From Zygnema cylindricum (taxonomy: Eukaryota; Streptophyta; Zygnematophyceae; Zygnematales; Zygnemataceae): a DNA stretch of 64,000 bases. Of this stretch, positions 43,011-54,868 are shown piece by piece. The notes under the pieces were generated by a model that did not search any database, was not told the origin of the DNA, and saw nothing but the letters and a program-made list of their open reading frames with translations. The stretch spans positions 113,834-177,833 of the forward strand of contig JBBHKE010000591.1 of NCBI GenBank assembly GCA_037447655.1, in the 5' to 3' direction. A program made the translations under genes and the position numbers. Numbering within the stretch: the first letter of the stretch is position 1; each line of letters begins with the position of its first letter.

Positions 43011-45464
43011 ACCGTAGAGTGGATTTATCAGGCAAAGCTAATGTTAAGCTCTTAAACCAAACCCACCGTTAGAGAGAAATCGCACAAGGAAACATCTCGA
43101 GAAACTCGGATTTAATGGTGGTGAGAAACTGATTTTTGGACACGTGCAATTGATTTCGTAACAAGGGTGGAGAGAACGAACATATCTGCTAGAGCAAGAG
43201 GAGTAATCGATTATGACGCCTCAAGAATAAATTATTAGAATAGGAAGACACAGTATGAAACACAAGGGAACGTTAGAAAGAACACCCCAGCCAAAAAAAG
43301 AGAGAATAAAGTGGAGGCAATAAGGCACCAGTTTTCCAAGTTGGCTGGAGGGCCACACGTGTCGTAGGTAGTAAACGTAACTTTATTGTATAGACAAGCT
43401 TCTATTCCAGTTTTAACAATCTGATATTGTTATGTCGAACTTACAATTATTAGATCGGACGCGCAAATGACTAACATTTAATCCATCAAGCCTAATTTTC
43501 CTCCATGGACATTTAACTACTTTTTTTCTGATTTTTTGCCACATAGATGACATTAATGTGAGGAATTAATTGAGCCATTCATTTTTGGTCAACATCAAAT
43601 TGACGTTGTTCTCAAACTTGTCATGTATTATGATGAGTACAAACTTTAGGATTCAATGTATTTCAACGTTGCAAATGATCATATTTTTGTTCATTTTTTT
43701 TTGGGCTTGTGAAACTGCAAAACTTGCGATGGAAAAACCATCCATGTATAAAGGGGCAAAAAATCCAAAAAACATTTAAAAACTACAAGAGTTGAAGGGA
43801 TGGACTGCGGCAAGCCTACAAGATTGTGTAAATTAGAGTAATAAACAACCCTAATTAAAACAACTTCCTTGCAAATTAATTACTCTAGATGACTACTTAC
43901 AATAGAAAAAAACCAACCCTAAAAATCTACGTAGTGCCAACTTTAAAAAACTATATAGTGAAATAAATGGACAAGATGGAACACCCTCAATTAGAATGAC
44001 TTGTTATGTTAAAACTATTGAAGATAAAAATTTCACACTAAAAACGGGTTGTCCTATGAACATCACGGTCACTTAGAAAAAGCTAATTCCAGCGATATAA
44101 GAATAACTTCCGTAATATAAGCTACGCAACAACATTATTGTGTGACTATAATACTCCGTATTATACACATATTTTAATAACTTAGCAAAACTCGTAATTT
44201 ACAATAGCTTAATAGGTACCACAATTGAAAACTATGTTTATTCCCTCCTAAACTCCATTCTATTTTTTGTCAGCATTTAAGTATCATGTATGGTTTCTAA
44301 CTTTCTATGCGCTCCTCCATACAACTTCCATACATGTGAACGGAAAATACAGATGTATGGACTTACGGCCTGCACGAGCATTATGCGAACCATACTTAGT
44401 GAACATTTTTGGTAAATCAACACGTTTCCGCGATAGGTCCACCTAGAGCTCTATCATTCCAACGGAAGATTATCAACGGTAAGTGCCCAAACATGCAAAA
44501 TTGGATGTAGTTTTTGTTCTTACAATTGTTACATTTGTGCTCAAAGCCCAATGCTCTCACCATTGACTTTACCTTCATTCCTTCATCCAAAACTGCACTG
44601 GCAACCATGTATTCTTTTTCCAAGGTAGAGAGGTCTACTATATTGTAAAATTTGGTGTCCCAACAGCATGCTTCGCTTGTAGATTTGAGAATGTTTGAGG
44701 ATTATTCAACATAATCAAATATTATGAGAAGTCTCTTCTTCTACTTCTCCTCCTAGACTTAGCTAGAGTTCCATAGTAGCAATAAGGTATTTGAAAACTC
44801 TTCTAATTGCTTTCCAATCTCTTTCCTTAGGTTTCTATAAAATTATACTAAACGAATACCCATAACTGCTGCAATTTCAGACTACATATAGTTCACAAAT
44901 GAATTAAAATGTTGTACTACCTATATACGGGACCTTACACATGGTATCCTAGTCTACCTCAGTTATTTCAATAACTAACTACCACTATTATTTGCAGTAA
45001 TAAAAATCTAATAATAGTAATCATCATCTTTCTTCTTTTTCATTCCTGATTCTTCCTAACATAAGAAATTTTACACATAACATCCTATTTTTCTTTGGTC
45101 ATTCCAGTGGCTTTATCTATAATTGATTCTTTCGAATCATCATCTTTCGTTTTTTTTAATTTTTGATCAAGTCACACGGCCATATGCTTTAACATACCAT
45201 TTTTTTTCAAAAAACAAAACGTAAAAATCAATCAATAGACGCAACATGGACAGAAAACGAAAGTTCATACAAACAAAAAACAAAAGCAAATTAAGAAATT
45301 TGGTGTAAATATAAACAAATAGAGGTGTCTTCCTTGATACATTCTAATAAGACTAACAACTCATGTAAAAACCTCAACTTTAACAAACTAACGATGTCTT
45401 TACAACCCAAACTACTCAACTTAAAAAAAAACAAAGTGTTTTAATACATCTTTGTTTTTGTTAG
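43011..45464. other. AT-rich region without recognisable genes
   Basis: Low-GC sequence with only short spurious frames. 43020-43330 may be the decayed upstream continuation of the minus-strand LINE. No gene, RNA or clear repeat is visible elsewhere. Confidence 0.45.
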
Positions 45465-48226
45465 TTATTGTTGCTTTTGTCGTCCATCCGTTTGAGCCAC
45501 GGCTTTGCTCAAATGTAACCAAGTACGGATAATGATTAAAATTGGTACCACAACCCAAATTGAATTCATGAAAACGAAGTAAAACCCAAAATAGAGCATA
45601 TGAGGCAAAGAGTGCACGAAACCGTCCAAATATTCGGTTAAGAAATAAATGACGCATCCATACAATTGGCCCAATGAAACCATCAATTCGAGTGTGTGAC
45701 GGTACGGCTTTCGGGTAATCAAAGCATATCTGTAGAGAAAAAAAAGAAAAAAAAAAGAGAGGACAGAAGAGTTATTTGCCTCTAAACGGAGGATTTACTG
45801 AAAATTTGTGGCAAATGCATATCTTCAAAAAAAAGATGCATGTATTCACAGACAATAACAAAGGTCAATAAAACCTCTAAAACTTAAAAACTGTTTAAAC
45901 TAAGTGAAATCAAATCCTATAATTCGCATTGCATCGTTGTTGTATTGGAAAATTGTTATACATCTTACTTAAAAATCATACATATGGAACTCTTTTCGAT
46001 TCTAAAACATGCAATTTGAAAAAAAAAAGACTTCAACAATTGTCAATTAAGATATAACCAGAACTTCAGGCAGTTTTGTCGATGGCTATTATGAGACTAA
46101 CATTTGACAAAAGACAGTTTAGTCCTTGACTGAACTTCACCATTATTAGGAATTAATTAGACATACTTCATTTGACGACTCGCTAAATATTTTAAATAAG
46201 GAATCTCAAGCAAAGCTTTGCGAGCAACTTTTTTCGCTGTTTTCGGTCTTTTTGTTCGAGGTTTGCATTGACTAATGATTAATTTCTGTGCAACGTTCAC
46301 ATGCATTTAGATTCCAAAAAAATGTTTTCACTTAAAAAAACTACAAATTCCACAAATAAATTGATAAATTAGCTTAAGTTCTTATAAGTTATAAAAGCTC
46401 AAGATTCATACTATGGCGTACCAAAAAAATTAAAAATAAATGAATAAATAAATAAAAAACAGAAAAACTAAAATAAATCATCTTTGGGCATTGTTTTTAG
46501 AGTTAAAAGGCTACATTTGGTTTTAATATCAAATTTATCCAAGTATTGAAGTAATAAGAAAAAAAGGTTAAATTCTCCATCAAGCTTAGGGTACAGCGTT
46601 TAGAAAGAGGTACGATAACCATTAAAGTTAAGAAAATAAATAAATAAAAAAACATAAAAAGAAATAATAATAATAATAATAAGTAAAAAAAAGGTATTGG
46701 TAATGATTTTCAACAAGGTTAAAGATTCGAGTTAAAAGTTTATATCTCCATTATGGCCCAAAATTAGGGTTAAAAATTAGGGTTCAAAAATTAGGTTTCA
46801 GAGTTCAGGATGAAAGTTTGAGAGTTTTAGGTCAGTCAGTTGGGGCTTTCCGGGAAAAAAAGAAAAGAAAAACAAAGAGAAAAAAAAGAACAGTAAGTTT
46901 ATCAAAAGATGGATTTCTTAGGCTTTTTGGGGTTTCCGATTCCGGATTCGAGGTTTAGGGTTGAGGTTTAGGGTTTAAAATTTAGGATTACGTTCACAAA
47001 TTTAGAGCTTTCGACATTTATTTTACGGTTAAGCTCTAGGGTTTCCAGTTTATAATTTTGGTTCAAAGTTCAGGATTATGGTTTAAGGTTCAAGGTTAAG
47101 GGTTTAGGGAAATTTAGGGTTTCGAGGTTTAGGGTTCGTGGTGGATTAACTTTTAGAGTTTGAAATTTCGGGTTTAGGGTTTAGAGTTTAAGGTTTGAGG
47201 TTAGGGTTTAGGGTTTTCAGGTTTAGGGTTTAAGGTTTCGGATTTAGGATTTAGGATTTAGGGTTTAAGGGTTAGGGTTTCAGGTTTAGGGTTTGGGTTT
47301 AAGGGGCGAAGGGGAATAGGGCGGTTGTCCGTACGCGGCGAGGAGGCTGGCGGGGCCCTCGATGAAGGCGGTCACGCCCTCCACCGACAATATCGTACCG
47401 TCACGAATGGCGTACCGCGAGTCGCCCTTCGCGTACTCCTTCCCTGCACCCCACCGCCCATCCCTCCCTCCACCCCCTTTAGTCCCCTCCTACCACTCCT
47501 CCAACACTCTTCAACGCCAATTTTACAGCCATTGTAGAGCCATTTTACTCCTTTGAAGGGATTCCCTCTCCCTCTCCCTCTCCCTCTCCCTCTCCTCTCT
47601 CTCTCCCCTTCTCTCTCCCCTTCTCTCTCCCTCTCTCGCTCGCCCGCTCTCGTTCCCTCTCTTCCCCCCCCCCCCCCCCCCCCTGTCTCGGCACTCACAG
47701 ACTTCCGTGGCGAAGTCGGAGAGAGAGGCGTCCGTACGGAAGAGGTCCTTCCGTACGACGTACGGCCCCTCCAGCAGCAGGTGGATGAGTCCGGTGGCCA
47801 CCCACCAGCAAACCGACAAACGCTCCACGTGGCGGAGCCCCTTCGCTCGCCCTACCGAAAAAGTCAACGCAGGTCAACGACGGTCAATGCAGGTCAACGG
47901 TAGTTGGTGAGTGGTCAACGCAAGCGAATGCAGTTTCACAAGGAAAGTCAACGGAAGTCAACGAAGGTCAATGGAAGTCAATGGAAGTCAGCAGGGTCAA
48001 CGCAGTCCGATAAAGTCAACAGCAATCAAGTAGGAAAAAATAAAAACAGACAAAAAAGTCAAGCTTGGTCAAAGGAATCTTTGGACGAACCGGAGAGCAG
48101 CCACGTGGTGACAAGGACAGCGGCAGATGCGGCGCCAAACACGGCGAGAATCGTGGAGAACGGCCAGGCGCCGGGGACGAAGCCAGGTACGACCAGGTCA
48201 GCAGGAGCGTACGGATGAGTTGCCAT
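45465..48226 (-). CDS. Sterol Delta8-Delta7 isomerase (EBP/HYDRA1 family)
   Basis: Moves the sterol B-ring double bond from C8 to C7 in the ER membrane, a step of phytosterol synthesis. Four exons join in perfect phase: 48226-48091, 47851-47699, 47443-47335 and 45729-45465, giving 220 residues, against about 220-230 for the family. ATG at 48226 begins MATHPYAPADLVVPGFVPG; family blocks follow: LVTTWLLSG, LSVCWWVATGLIHLLLEG, VWKEYAKGDSRYAIRDGT, SVEGVTAFIEGPASLLAAYA, RHTLELMVSLGQLYG, YFLTEYLDGFVH, FYFVFMNSIWVVVP, ending in a Lys/Arg/Gln tail. Residues reported as essential in mammalian EBP appear retained: His and Glu of IHLLLEG, Glu and Thr of VEGVTA, Asn and Trp of FMNSIW. Donors and acceptors are canonical GT-AG. 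No disruption is seen, so this is probably a functional gene. HYD1 is the Arabidopsis name. Confidence 0.93.
46735..47310. repeat. Interstitial telomere-like repeats in EBP intron 3
   Basis: Many copies of TTTAGGG and one-base variants (GGTTTAGGGTTT, AGGGTTTCAGGTTTAGGG) are scattered through about 570 bp. TTTAGGG is the common plant telomere unit. The block is degenerate and intragenic, so it is an interstitial relic and not a chromosome end. Shorter similar patches occur at about 32190-32260 (CCCTAA orientation) and 63405-63445. Confidence 0.8.
47664..47683 (+). repeat. 20-C homopolymer in EBP intron 2
   Basis: An uninterrupted run of 20 C follows a CTCTCC-rich block (47562-47663) just downstream (minus strand) of the exon-2 donor. 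The length is likely to vary between reads. Confidence 0.9.
47862..48025. repeat. GTCAACG-rich minisatellite in EBP intron 1
   Basis: At least a dozen imperfect copies of an about 11-bp unit, (G)GTCAACGCAG/GTCAATGGAA. The minus strand reads TTGAC(C), the W-box core bound by WRKY factors, once per unit. It fills most of the 239-bp first intron of the sterol isomerase gene, close to its start. Confidence 0.8.
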
Positions 48227-50280
48227 TCCGTACGGAAAAGTTGTCGTGTAGTGATTCTGGCGTACCTGTAACTATACTGCAGCCGTGTCTCCTTCAAGAT
48301 GGAAAAATTTGAATTGGTCGCCATCTTTAAAATAAAACTCTGAATTCAGTGCGCTGCATAAAATTTAGTGCGTTGCGTTTGAATTCAGTGCGCTTGTTTT
48401 TAATACGGTAAAAATATAGATTTTTTAAATACGAGCTTTAATAATCGAGCGAGGAAAGAAGGAAAGGAGGAGGAAATTTCGGCGTCTGGCGGTTGTTTAG
48501 GGTTAGGTCAAAATAGTAACGGAAAGTTTTGAAAACGTTTTGCGGGAATCGTACGAAGTATTAATGCGACGGCAATGGTTCGAAAATTCGACCAATGGAG
48601 GGGAGTCCTTAGAGTATTCGATTTCGAAGGGAAGATCTTGACTTTCTGATATTTACGCCGGTACGGAAATAAGTAAAACGACGTTAGGGGAAAAAAAGAA
48701 AAAGTAACGTACGATATGTAAAAAAGTAAAAAAGTAAAAAGTACAGTAGTTAGGGTTTGTCAAGAGGCGTACTGTAATGAGAGATCGACAGAGTCGTAGA
48801 TTCAATTATTGCGTTTTTTTGTCTTTTTGTGTCATGTCACGTGTACTGTAGGCTGCTATTTATTTGTACCGGTCATGGTCCAGATATAGATACTTTGTCG
48901 TTTTGTGTGTATATAACTTTATATGCCCTGGTAATCCGTCATTACTTCATTATACGATCCTCTGGTGGCTGACGATCCACGTGGCATCATTTTTCCTGTT
49001 CATCGGAAAGGCGGAGTCCTTGGTGAACAAAAATACGGTAACGTACGGAAATAGAACTGACACTCCGTGCCTACGTGTCATCAATGACCATCACGACAAA
49101 TCGCTACAGTAACTGCAACCGTTTGTCCTCATGAAGAATGTACGAAAACAATTATGACGTAGCGTAAGAAAGTAAATGGTGGTTGCAGTACATTTTGTCG
49201 TTTCTGGTAAAGTACACACTACAAAGTCAAGAGTTCGATAAAGTACGAAATGTACTCTAATATTAGCCACCAGTTGAGCGTATTTGTTATACCTTTCTAT
49301 GAAAGTCACAGTTAGCAGAATCGCTACTGTTTTTTGAATCTTTTCCTGTTTCGTCTACAGTGCAACTTCCAACAAAAACGGACACGAGAAATATAAAGTG
49401 CGAATCTTTGGTCTAGCGTACGTAAAAAAAAGTGCGAAGCTTAAGCCTGGTCGTACGTTAATTTAAAAGTGCGATTTGTATATTGTTCAGTACAATACCG
49501 TATGGACGTAGGACAGTGAGGGGAATTGCCACGTGGAGAGCCCAAACTGTGAAACTGAACACCCGAAAAATAGCGATACGACAATGAAATTGATATTTTG
49601 ACGCATCAAAATTTTCCTTCGCACCAAATAATTCGATTCGGTTAGCTTGTCAAGCGGCCGTCCACGCGTAGGGTGAGTTTTCCATCACAGAAAAAGTGAC
49701 GCTGCATACAGAATTTCGCACTTTTCCGTACCATGTCGTACTTTTTATCTTCAAACACAACATTACACAAAATCCGACCAAGATTCTCCCAAGGATCTTC
49801 ACGCAAATATTGACCGTTCGATTACATCTGGGTCCACATCCGTACCAGTCACCTCGGGGGGGAAGTGGCTAGTCATCGACAAATCGACAAAACGTGTAGA
49901 ATAACTCCACGTGGACGATGAATATTCGTGCTGTGACCGACAAACAACAAACCACTGAAATTAGAACACGTTTCAAAGGCCACGTGCCTTCTGACAAAGT
50001 GGACACAAATCCACCGAAATCCAGCAGAAAGTTCAAAAAAAAAAAAAGTTAAAATAAAAAAAAGTTATTTGCAGGATGACATCACGTCACGCTCCTTTTG
50101 TCTTTTCCTTCGACTTCGTGGTTTCCCGAGCTTCGAGTTTTCCTAGGAAAAGACAAAAGGCATAATTCGTACAATAGTGATTGTACGCAAAATACGTACG
50201 GCATTCGTACGATATGGTACGAAATTATATACTCTACATTGAAATTGGTCGGTTTGTAAAATCTTTTCTAATTTACGAGG
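48227..50280. other. Upstream region of EBP, no further genes seen
   Basis: About 2 kb rich in GTAC words, holding presumably the EBP promoter at its left end. A 15-bp perfect inverted repeat, CCTTTTGTCTTTTCC (50094-50108) and GGAAAAGACAAAAGG (50146-50160), with a 37-nt loop, is the only clear structure. No coding exon is convincing. Confidence 0.5.
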
Positions 50281-50282
50281 TA

Positions 50283-50771
50283 CACCGTGAATCGCTATTA
50301 GCGTACATGACGCTAATTGGGGTACCCCTTTTTTTGGGGCAAATTCTCAAATAGAATAAAGTACGCTAAATGTTTTTGCACGTTATTTGAGGTACCCCGC
50401 TCAATGCGGTTCATAACTGTAATTTAGTGTCCTTTTAAATAGTGTGGTGTACGGACTGTCAGATCTGTACTATTCCGTACATTTTTAAATTTAAAATTAC
50501 AGAAAATATAATAATATATAATTGCGTAAATATTTTCCGGCATACGCAGATGTCAAAAAAACGCGACGGCGTACGATTTGAACAATTTCGTACATCTACA
50601 TGTTTTAGTGTGGACATATTACGTGCCCAAATTTTTTACAAAGCAGTTTACAAATTAGAGTACATGATAAATTAGTATCATGGTGTACCCGAAAAAACAC
50701 AATTTACCGTAAAGTACGCTAATTGTTTCATTACGCTATCTATTTCATTACGCTAATAGCGATTCACGGTG
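50283..50771. mobile_element. MITE with near-perfect inverted ends
   Basis: CACCGTGAATCGCTATTAGC (50283) and GCTAATAGCGATTCACGGTG (ending 50771) are perfect inverted repeats with TA on both sides; the flanks GAGG-TA and TA-CCTC extend the symmetry. The 489-bp body contains repeated ACGCTAAT and GGGGTACCCC-like words and no coding frame. Confidence 0.88.
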
Positions 50772-50773
50772 TA

Positions 50774-52585
50774 CCTCCTGATTTGTTCGTACAAATCGCT
50801 AGGCGTTTGAAAATGAGCGCACGAAATTGCATATTAAAACGAATTGAAGTGTACACGTTATCGTAACGTTTCGACCACAGCTTATTGCGTTCTCTTCGTA
50901 CTACAATTTGTATTAAAAACGTTCTCGTGTTGTGCATCTATTTTGTCCTTTGGGAGTACGGCGTATATTGGACGGTGGCAAGGACAGCATGGATTGTAAC
51001 CGGCCAAGTTCATAGTTCTTGAACAGTTTGCCGGCAATTCCTTGCCGTACAATTCTGATACGCTCGTACACTCCAGAAGGTGGAAGACACATGTTGACTA
51101 TATGCTGATATTGTGTACGGAAAGAGAGATCGGGTGGCGATGATAACCCCCATTCCGAAGTTGAAGTACAATCGGGACCACAATAAATAGCAGTGGAATG
51201 GACGGTTCTGTTAGACTTCGAGTTTATCCCCACGGCTGAAAAAGCATTTACAGTACAGTCTTTCCTAAAGGCGTGCAGAAAGGGCCGTACGGTAAATTCA
51301 ATCCTCCGCGTAAATCTCCTGATTTTCGTACAGAATCGCTAGGCACAACCGCAAAGCAACGAATTCGCAATTTCCTCGGCTGATCTCTCTGCTCGCGCTA
51401 TGGGACACCAAGGAGCCACGCATCGCCACAGTGCAATACTGTACGGCAAACAGCGAATAGCTCTTGTCGCTTGTAGCACTGACTCGGTGTCTTGAACTTT
51501 GGCCATTGAACATCGTCTCCCGTTCAAAACATGAACTTGGTTAACGGCCGAAAACAGCCCACGCATCTCTCGGGCACAAACTAGAGTGAACAACAGTAAA
51601 TTGAACTCCACTCCGTGTACTTCTCAACGTCTAGCAGCGATTCGCGGTGTACTGCACTGTAGCACCGAGGCATCTGCCTGCGCCAATAATATGCTCCCGT
51701 GCACAGGAGTCTCTGACAACTCGAAAGGACACGCGGCTGAAGGCGGCCACAGCTCTAGGCGATGGCAGATCCGACAAAAAGTGAAGCCAGCGACAGTTGA
51801 TTGGAAATGGACTTCGCGAAGATGGGACTTCCATCATGCCGACGGGAGGGTCGTACTGTTGGGAGCCAACGTCTGGTTCATCGTACCTACGGAATCTCAC
51901 AGTAATTAACGTACTATAAAAAACAGCTTGACGGAAATTCACATTCCTGTAGCTAATTTTTTTTTACGGGTTGACAAAGAGATGCGTATCGCATTGGAAT
52001 AGATTCGACGGTTTTAACGGTTGGGGTCCATTGGCTCTTAAAAGTTAAAACACCTTATTTGGGTCAAAAAACGCACTTCTTCGAAAAAATGCGATAACCC
52101 GCAAAAGAATACCGTAAAAAGCAATGATTGCCACAGCCCGATGCCGCCAGCGCGGCATATCGAGCGGATGCAACGAATCGACGATGGAAAACGTTTGAAA
52201 CGTCCTGCTAACGATGCACAAACGAGACCGATACGATTTTCCGATATTGTCGCGATGCGATGGGTCGAACCAAATGGCAAATGCTATGCAGCGGACATCG
52301 CAAAAGTCAAAATTTCAGATACCCGAATCCGATTATTTTCAAAATCTGAACACCCGAAATCCGGCCGGGTTATTGCACGCTCCTAACTTGTTACCCGTTA
52401 CCCGACTCGCATTTACGAAAAAAAAGTTAACCGAATGCGATTTTTCGCGGCTACCCGTACTCACCCGTACCCTTATAAGTACAAAATTAGTGGTACATCT
52501 GAACATCTCCCTTATACCTTCCAGATACCAAGAGTACAAAGTACAATGTTGGATAGTATGGACACTTATGTACTGTACAGTACTG
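50774..52585. other. Intergenic region with isolated MITE terminus
   Basis: Contains a lone MITE right end, GCGATTCGCGGTGTA at 51634-51648, without a visible partner. Open frames on both strands at 50913-51942 have no recognisable motif, and I could not decide whether they include exons. 52330-52430 is rich in ACCCG words (GTTACCCGTTACCCGACTCG). Confidence 0.4.
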
Positions 52586-52587
52586 TA

Positions 52588-53127
52588 CACCGCCAATCGT
52601 TATTAGCGTGTAAGTTTTTTAGCGTATAAAAATAATTACAGTGGTGTACGCTATTTAAGAATTTGAAAATTTTGGAAAAAATCATACATTCTAATTGTTT
52701 GATTATGGTAATTTGGATCTTTGAAAAAAAAAATGTCGGTCGCAAACATGATTACACTAATATAGGTCTTCGTACAAAATCTGACAAATCGTACGCAAAT
52801 TGTACATTCACACGGTCGAAACGCGGCTGTCGGACGAATATGTGCGCGCGGGATTTTTTACGACCTGGTTTTTTTTCCTTTATAGAACGCACATTCTCAT
52901 GCGTCTGTGGCTACTAAAACTAATTTATTGTACTTTTTAGCTTAAAAAGGTACATTTATGTACGGTTTGACACTGACCGTACATCACTCTATTTAAGAGA
53001 CAACGTACTGAAAATAACCCTAAATAGAATAAAGAAAAAAATCGAATAAACTACGCTATTTGAGAATAAATCAAACAAAAAAGCGGGATGGAATTAGTGT
53101 ACATAACGCTAATAGCGATTGGCGGTG
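52588..53127. mobile_element. MITE, 540 bp
   Basis: CACCGCCAATCGTTATTAGCG (one base trimmed from the 20-base repeat CACCGCCAATCGTTATTAGC) at 52588 pairs with GCTAATAGCGATTGGCGGTG ending at 53127; TA lies at 52586-52587 and 53128-53129. The body shares a conserved block (AAGGTACATTTATGTACGGT near 52950) with the GH9-intron MITE at 19037-19577. The matching CCAATCG change in both ends indicates the two termini have co-varied. Confidence 0.87.
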
Positions 53128-53240
53128 TAGCATGCTGGAAATCGCGCCGGAGGAGGCTCCTCTCCAGACGGCCGCTAATGCACCGACAAGGTCCACTTGG
53201 AAAAACGACGACGGCCAAACTTACGACGGTCAAAATGGTA

Positions 53241-53461
53241 CCCAACCGTGAATCGTAATTAGCGTCAATGTTTTTTTCGTCTCTTACATCTTTTCTCTGT
53301 ACACACATGTCGGATTGTGGATCTGACGGTTGCGATTGAAAGGTAATATTCTCAGCTTACGAATGGCGGTCTTAAAATGAAAATTGGACAAATGTGTGCG
53401 GAGAAAAAATGTTTTCAGTGGCGGAAAAAATATTAACGCTGATTACGATTCACGGTTTGCG
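53241..53461. mobile_element. MITE, ~220-bp subfamily (inverted orientation)
   Basis: The ends CAACCGTGAATCGTAATTAG and TGATTACGATTCACGGTTTG show a CAACCG variant of the family terminus. The interior matches the reverse complement of the elements at 37022 and 53695 (TCTCTGTACACACATGTCGG, then GGACAAATGTGTGCGGAG). Exact limits are uncertain by a few bases because the flanking TA positions are ambiguous. Confidence 0.75.
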
Positions 53462-53694
53462 TACAAAAACTAGCAGTACGGCAAATGATGACGGTACAGT
53501 ACAGAAGTGACGGTGCAGAGAGCGATAGTACAAAGCGCGACAGTACGAAAAGTAGCAAAGGTGAGATTAAGAGAGTACGGATCAGTTTTTACTCGGCCCA
53601 GTTTGTCCTTTAGCATTTGTGTATAGCGTGGATTTTTAGTGCTCTTGTAGTTTGGTTTTGGTATTTGTTTTTTGCTTTCAGTGTTGCTTAGCTA

Positions 53695-53912
53695 CACCGT
53701 GTATCGCTATTAGTGTTAATAAATTTTTCGCCACTCAAAACATTTTTTCTTCGTACACACTTGTCCAATTTTCAGTTTGAGACCGCCTATCGGAAGCTGA
53801 GGATCTTACCTTTTAATCGCCACCGTCAGATCTACAATCCGACAAGTGTGTACAGAGAAAATATGTAATTAAGTGGCAAAATGAACATTATCAGTAATAG
53901 CGATACAAGGTG
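53695..53912. mobile_element. MITE, ~220-bp subfamily
   Basis: TA-flanked (53693-53694 and 53913-53914), with ends CACCGTGTATCGCTATTAG and GTAATAGCGATACAAGGTG, and the same internal subterminal inverted repeat as the copy at 37022-37244. Length 218 bp against 223 bp. Confidence 0.87.
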
Positions 53913-53919
53913 TAGTGTA

Positions 53920-54180
53920 GTTATTGCTCTTAATTTTGGGTTTTTCCAACTGTAGCCTTTAATGGTAGTGAACAATTTTTCATTTCAATCACCTTTTGTA
54001 CCTAGATGGTTTAACCATCGCTAACTTGATAATAAAATCTTATCTTTTGTATTGCTTGTGGAAGTTTGTTGGAAAGTTTATATTCGTGGCCGACATTTGT
54101 TTAATGTCTCTTTGTTTTAAGATAGTAGTGATTGAGACCATTCCGGGGAATTTTTATTGCAATTTCAATGTATTACTTTT
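53920..54180 (+). pseudogene. LINE 3' tail, 5'-truncated copy
   Basis: Contains TTTTGTACCTAGATGGTTTA then ACCATCGCTAACTTG and ATAATAAAATC, the same hairpin and AATAAA ending as the full LINE. GATGGT/ACCATC pair perfectly here. No coding content. 54180-54866 beyond it is AT-rich with nothing recognised. Confidence 0.6.
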
Positions 54181-54868
54181 GGTAATATGAGTAGCAAGCC
54201 CTAAAAATCTGTAGAAGAAGTTAATGAACTCTATGATGTAATTTTCAATTTCATGTTTGACGCTGACTTTTTCGTCATTTGTAAATGTTTACTATGTTTG
54301 AGCTATTATAAATGTTTACTTGTACGTACCAATTCATTTTTTATTCAATATTTTTACATAATGTATGTTTTTTCTCTTCAAAGTACATCATCATCGCCAT
54401 CATAATCGACATAAACTCACAAAGAGACAAAAAAATGGAAAAAATGAACAAAGACAAAAAAAAAAGAATTAAAAGACAAACACAAATAAAAAGTTACTTG
54501 TCAATATACAATAAATAGTTAGTTGTTCTTCAAAAACATATATTTACAAAGAAATTTAGAGCCTCAAACGGAAAAAGGAGTGACTATCTCGAAACAAAAC
54601 TCAAAGCAAAGCGAAAGCTAAATGTGCGACATTTAATTTTCCACTTTACAACATTGCACCCAAATAATTATAATCTACATTTTCAAAATAAATATTTACA
54701 TAAACAAAAAAATACATATATATATATACTACAAGATAATTAATAATCTATTGTTATCAATCCAACCTAAATCTAATTCCAGACTCCAAATAATCATGGA
54801 AAACCAACAAAAAACACACAAAAAAAAAAAAAAAAAACTTAAATAAGGGACAAAAATTCCAGAACCTT

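Noticed and set aside
46735-47310. Chromosome end or telomere
   Set aside because: Repeats are degenerate, intragenic and flanked by unique exons on both sides.
50913-51942. Possible multi-exon gene on the minus strand
   Set aside because: Open frames lack recognisable motifs and consistent splice phases, and overlapping frames exist on the other strand. Not enough to call a gene.
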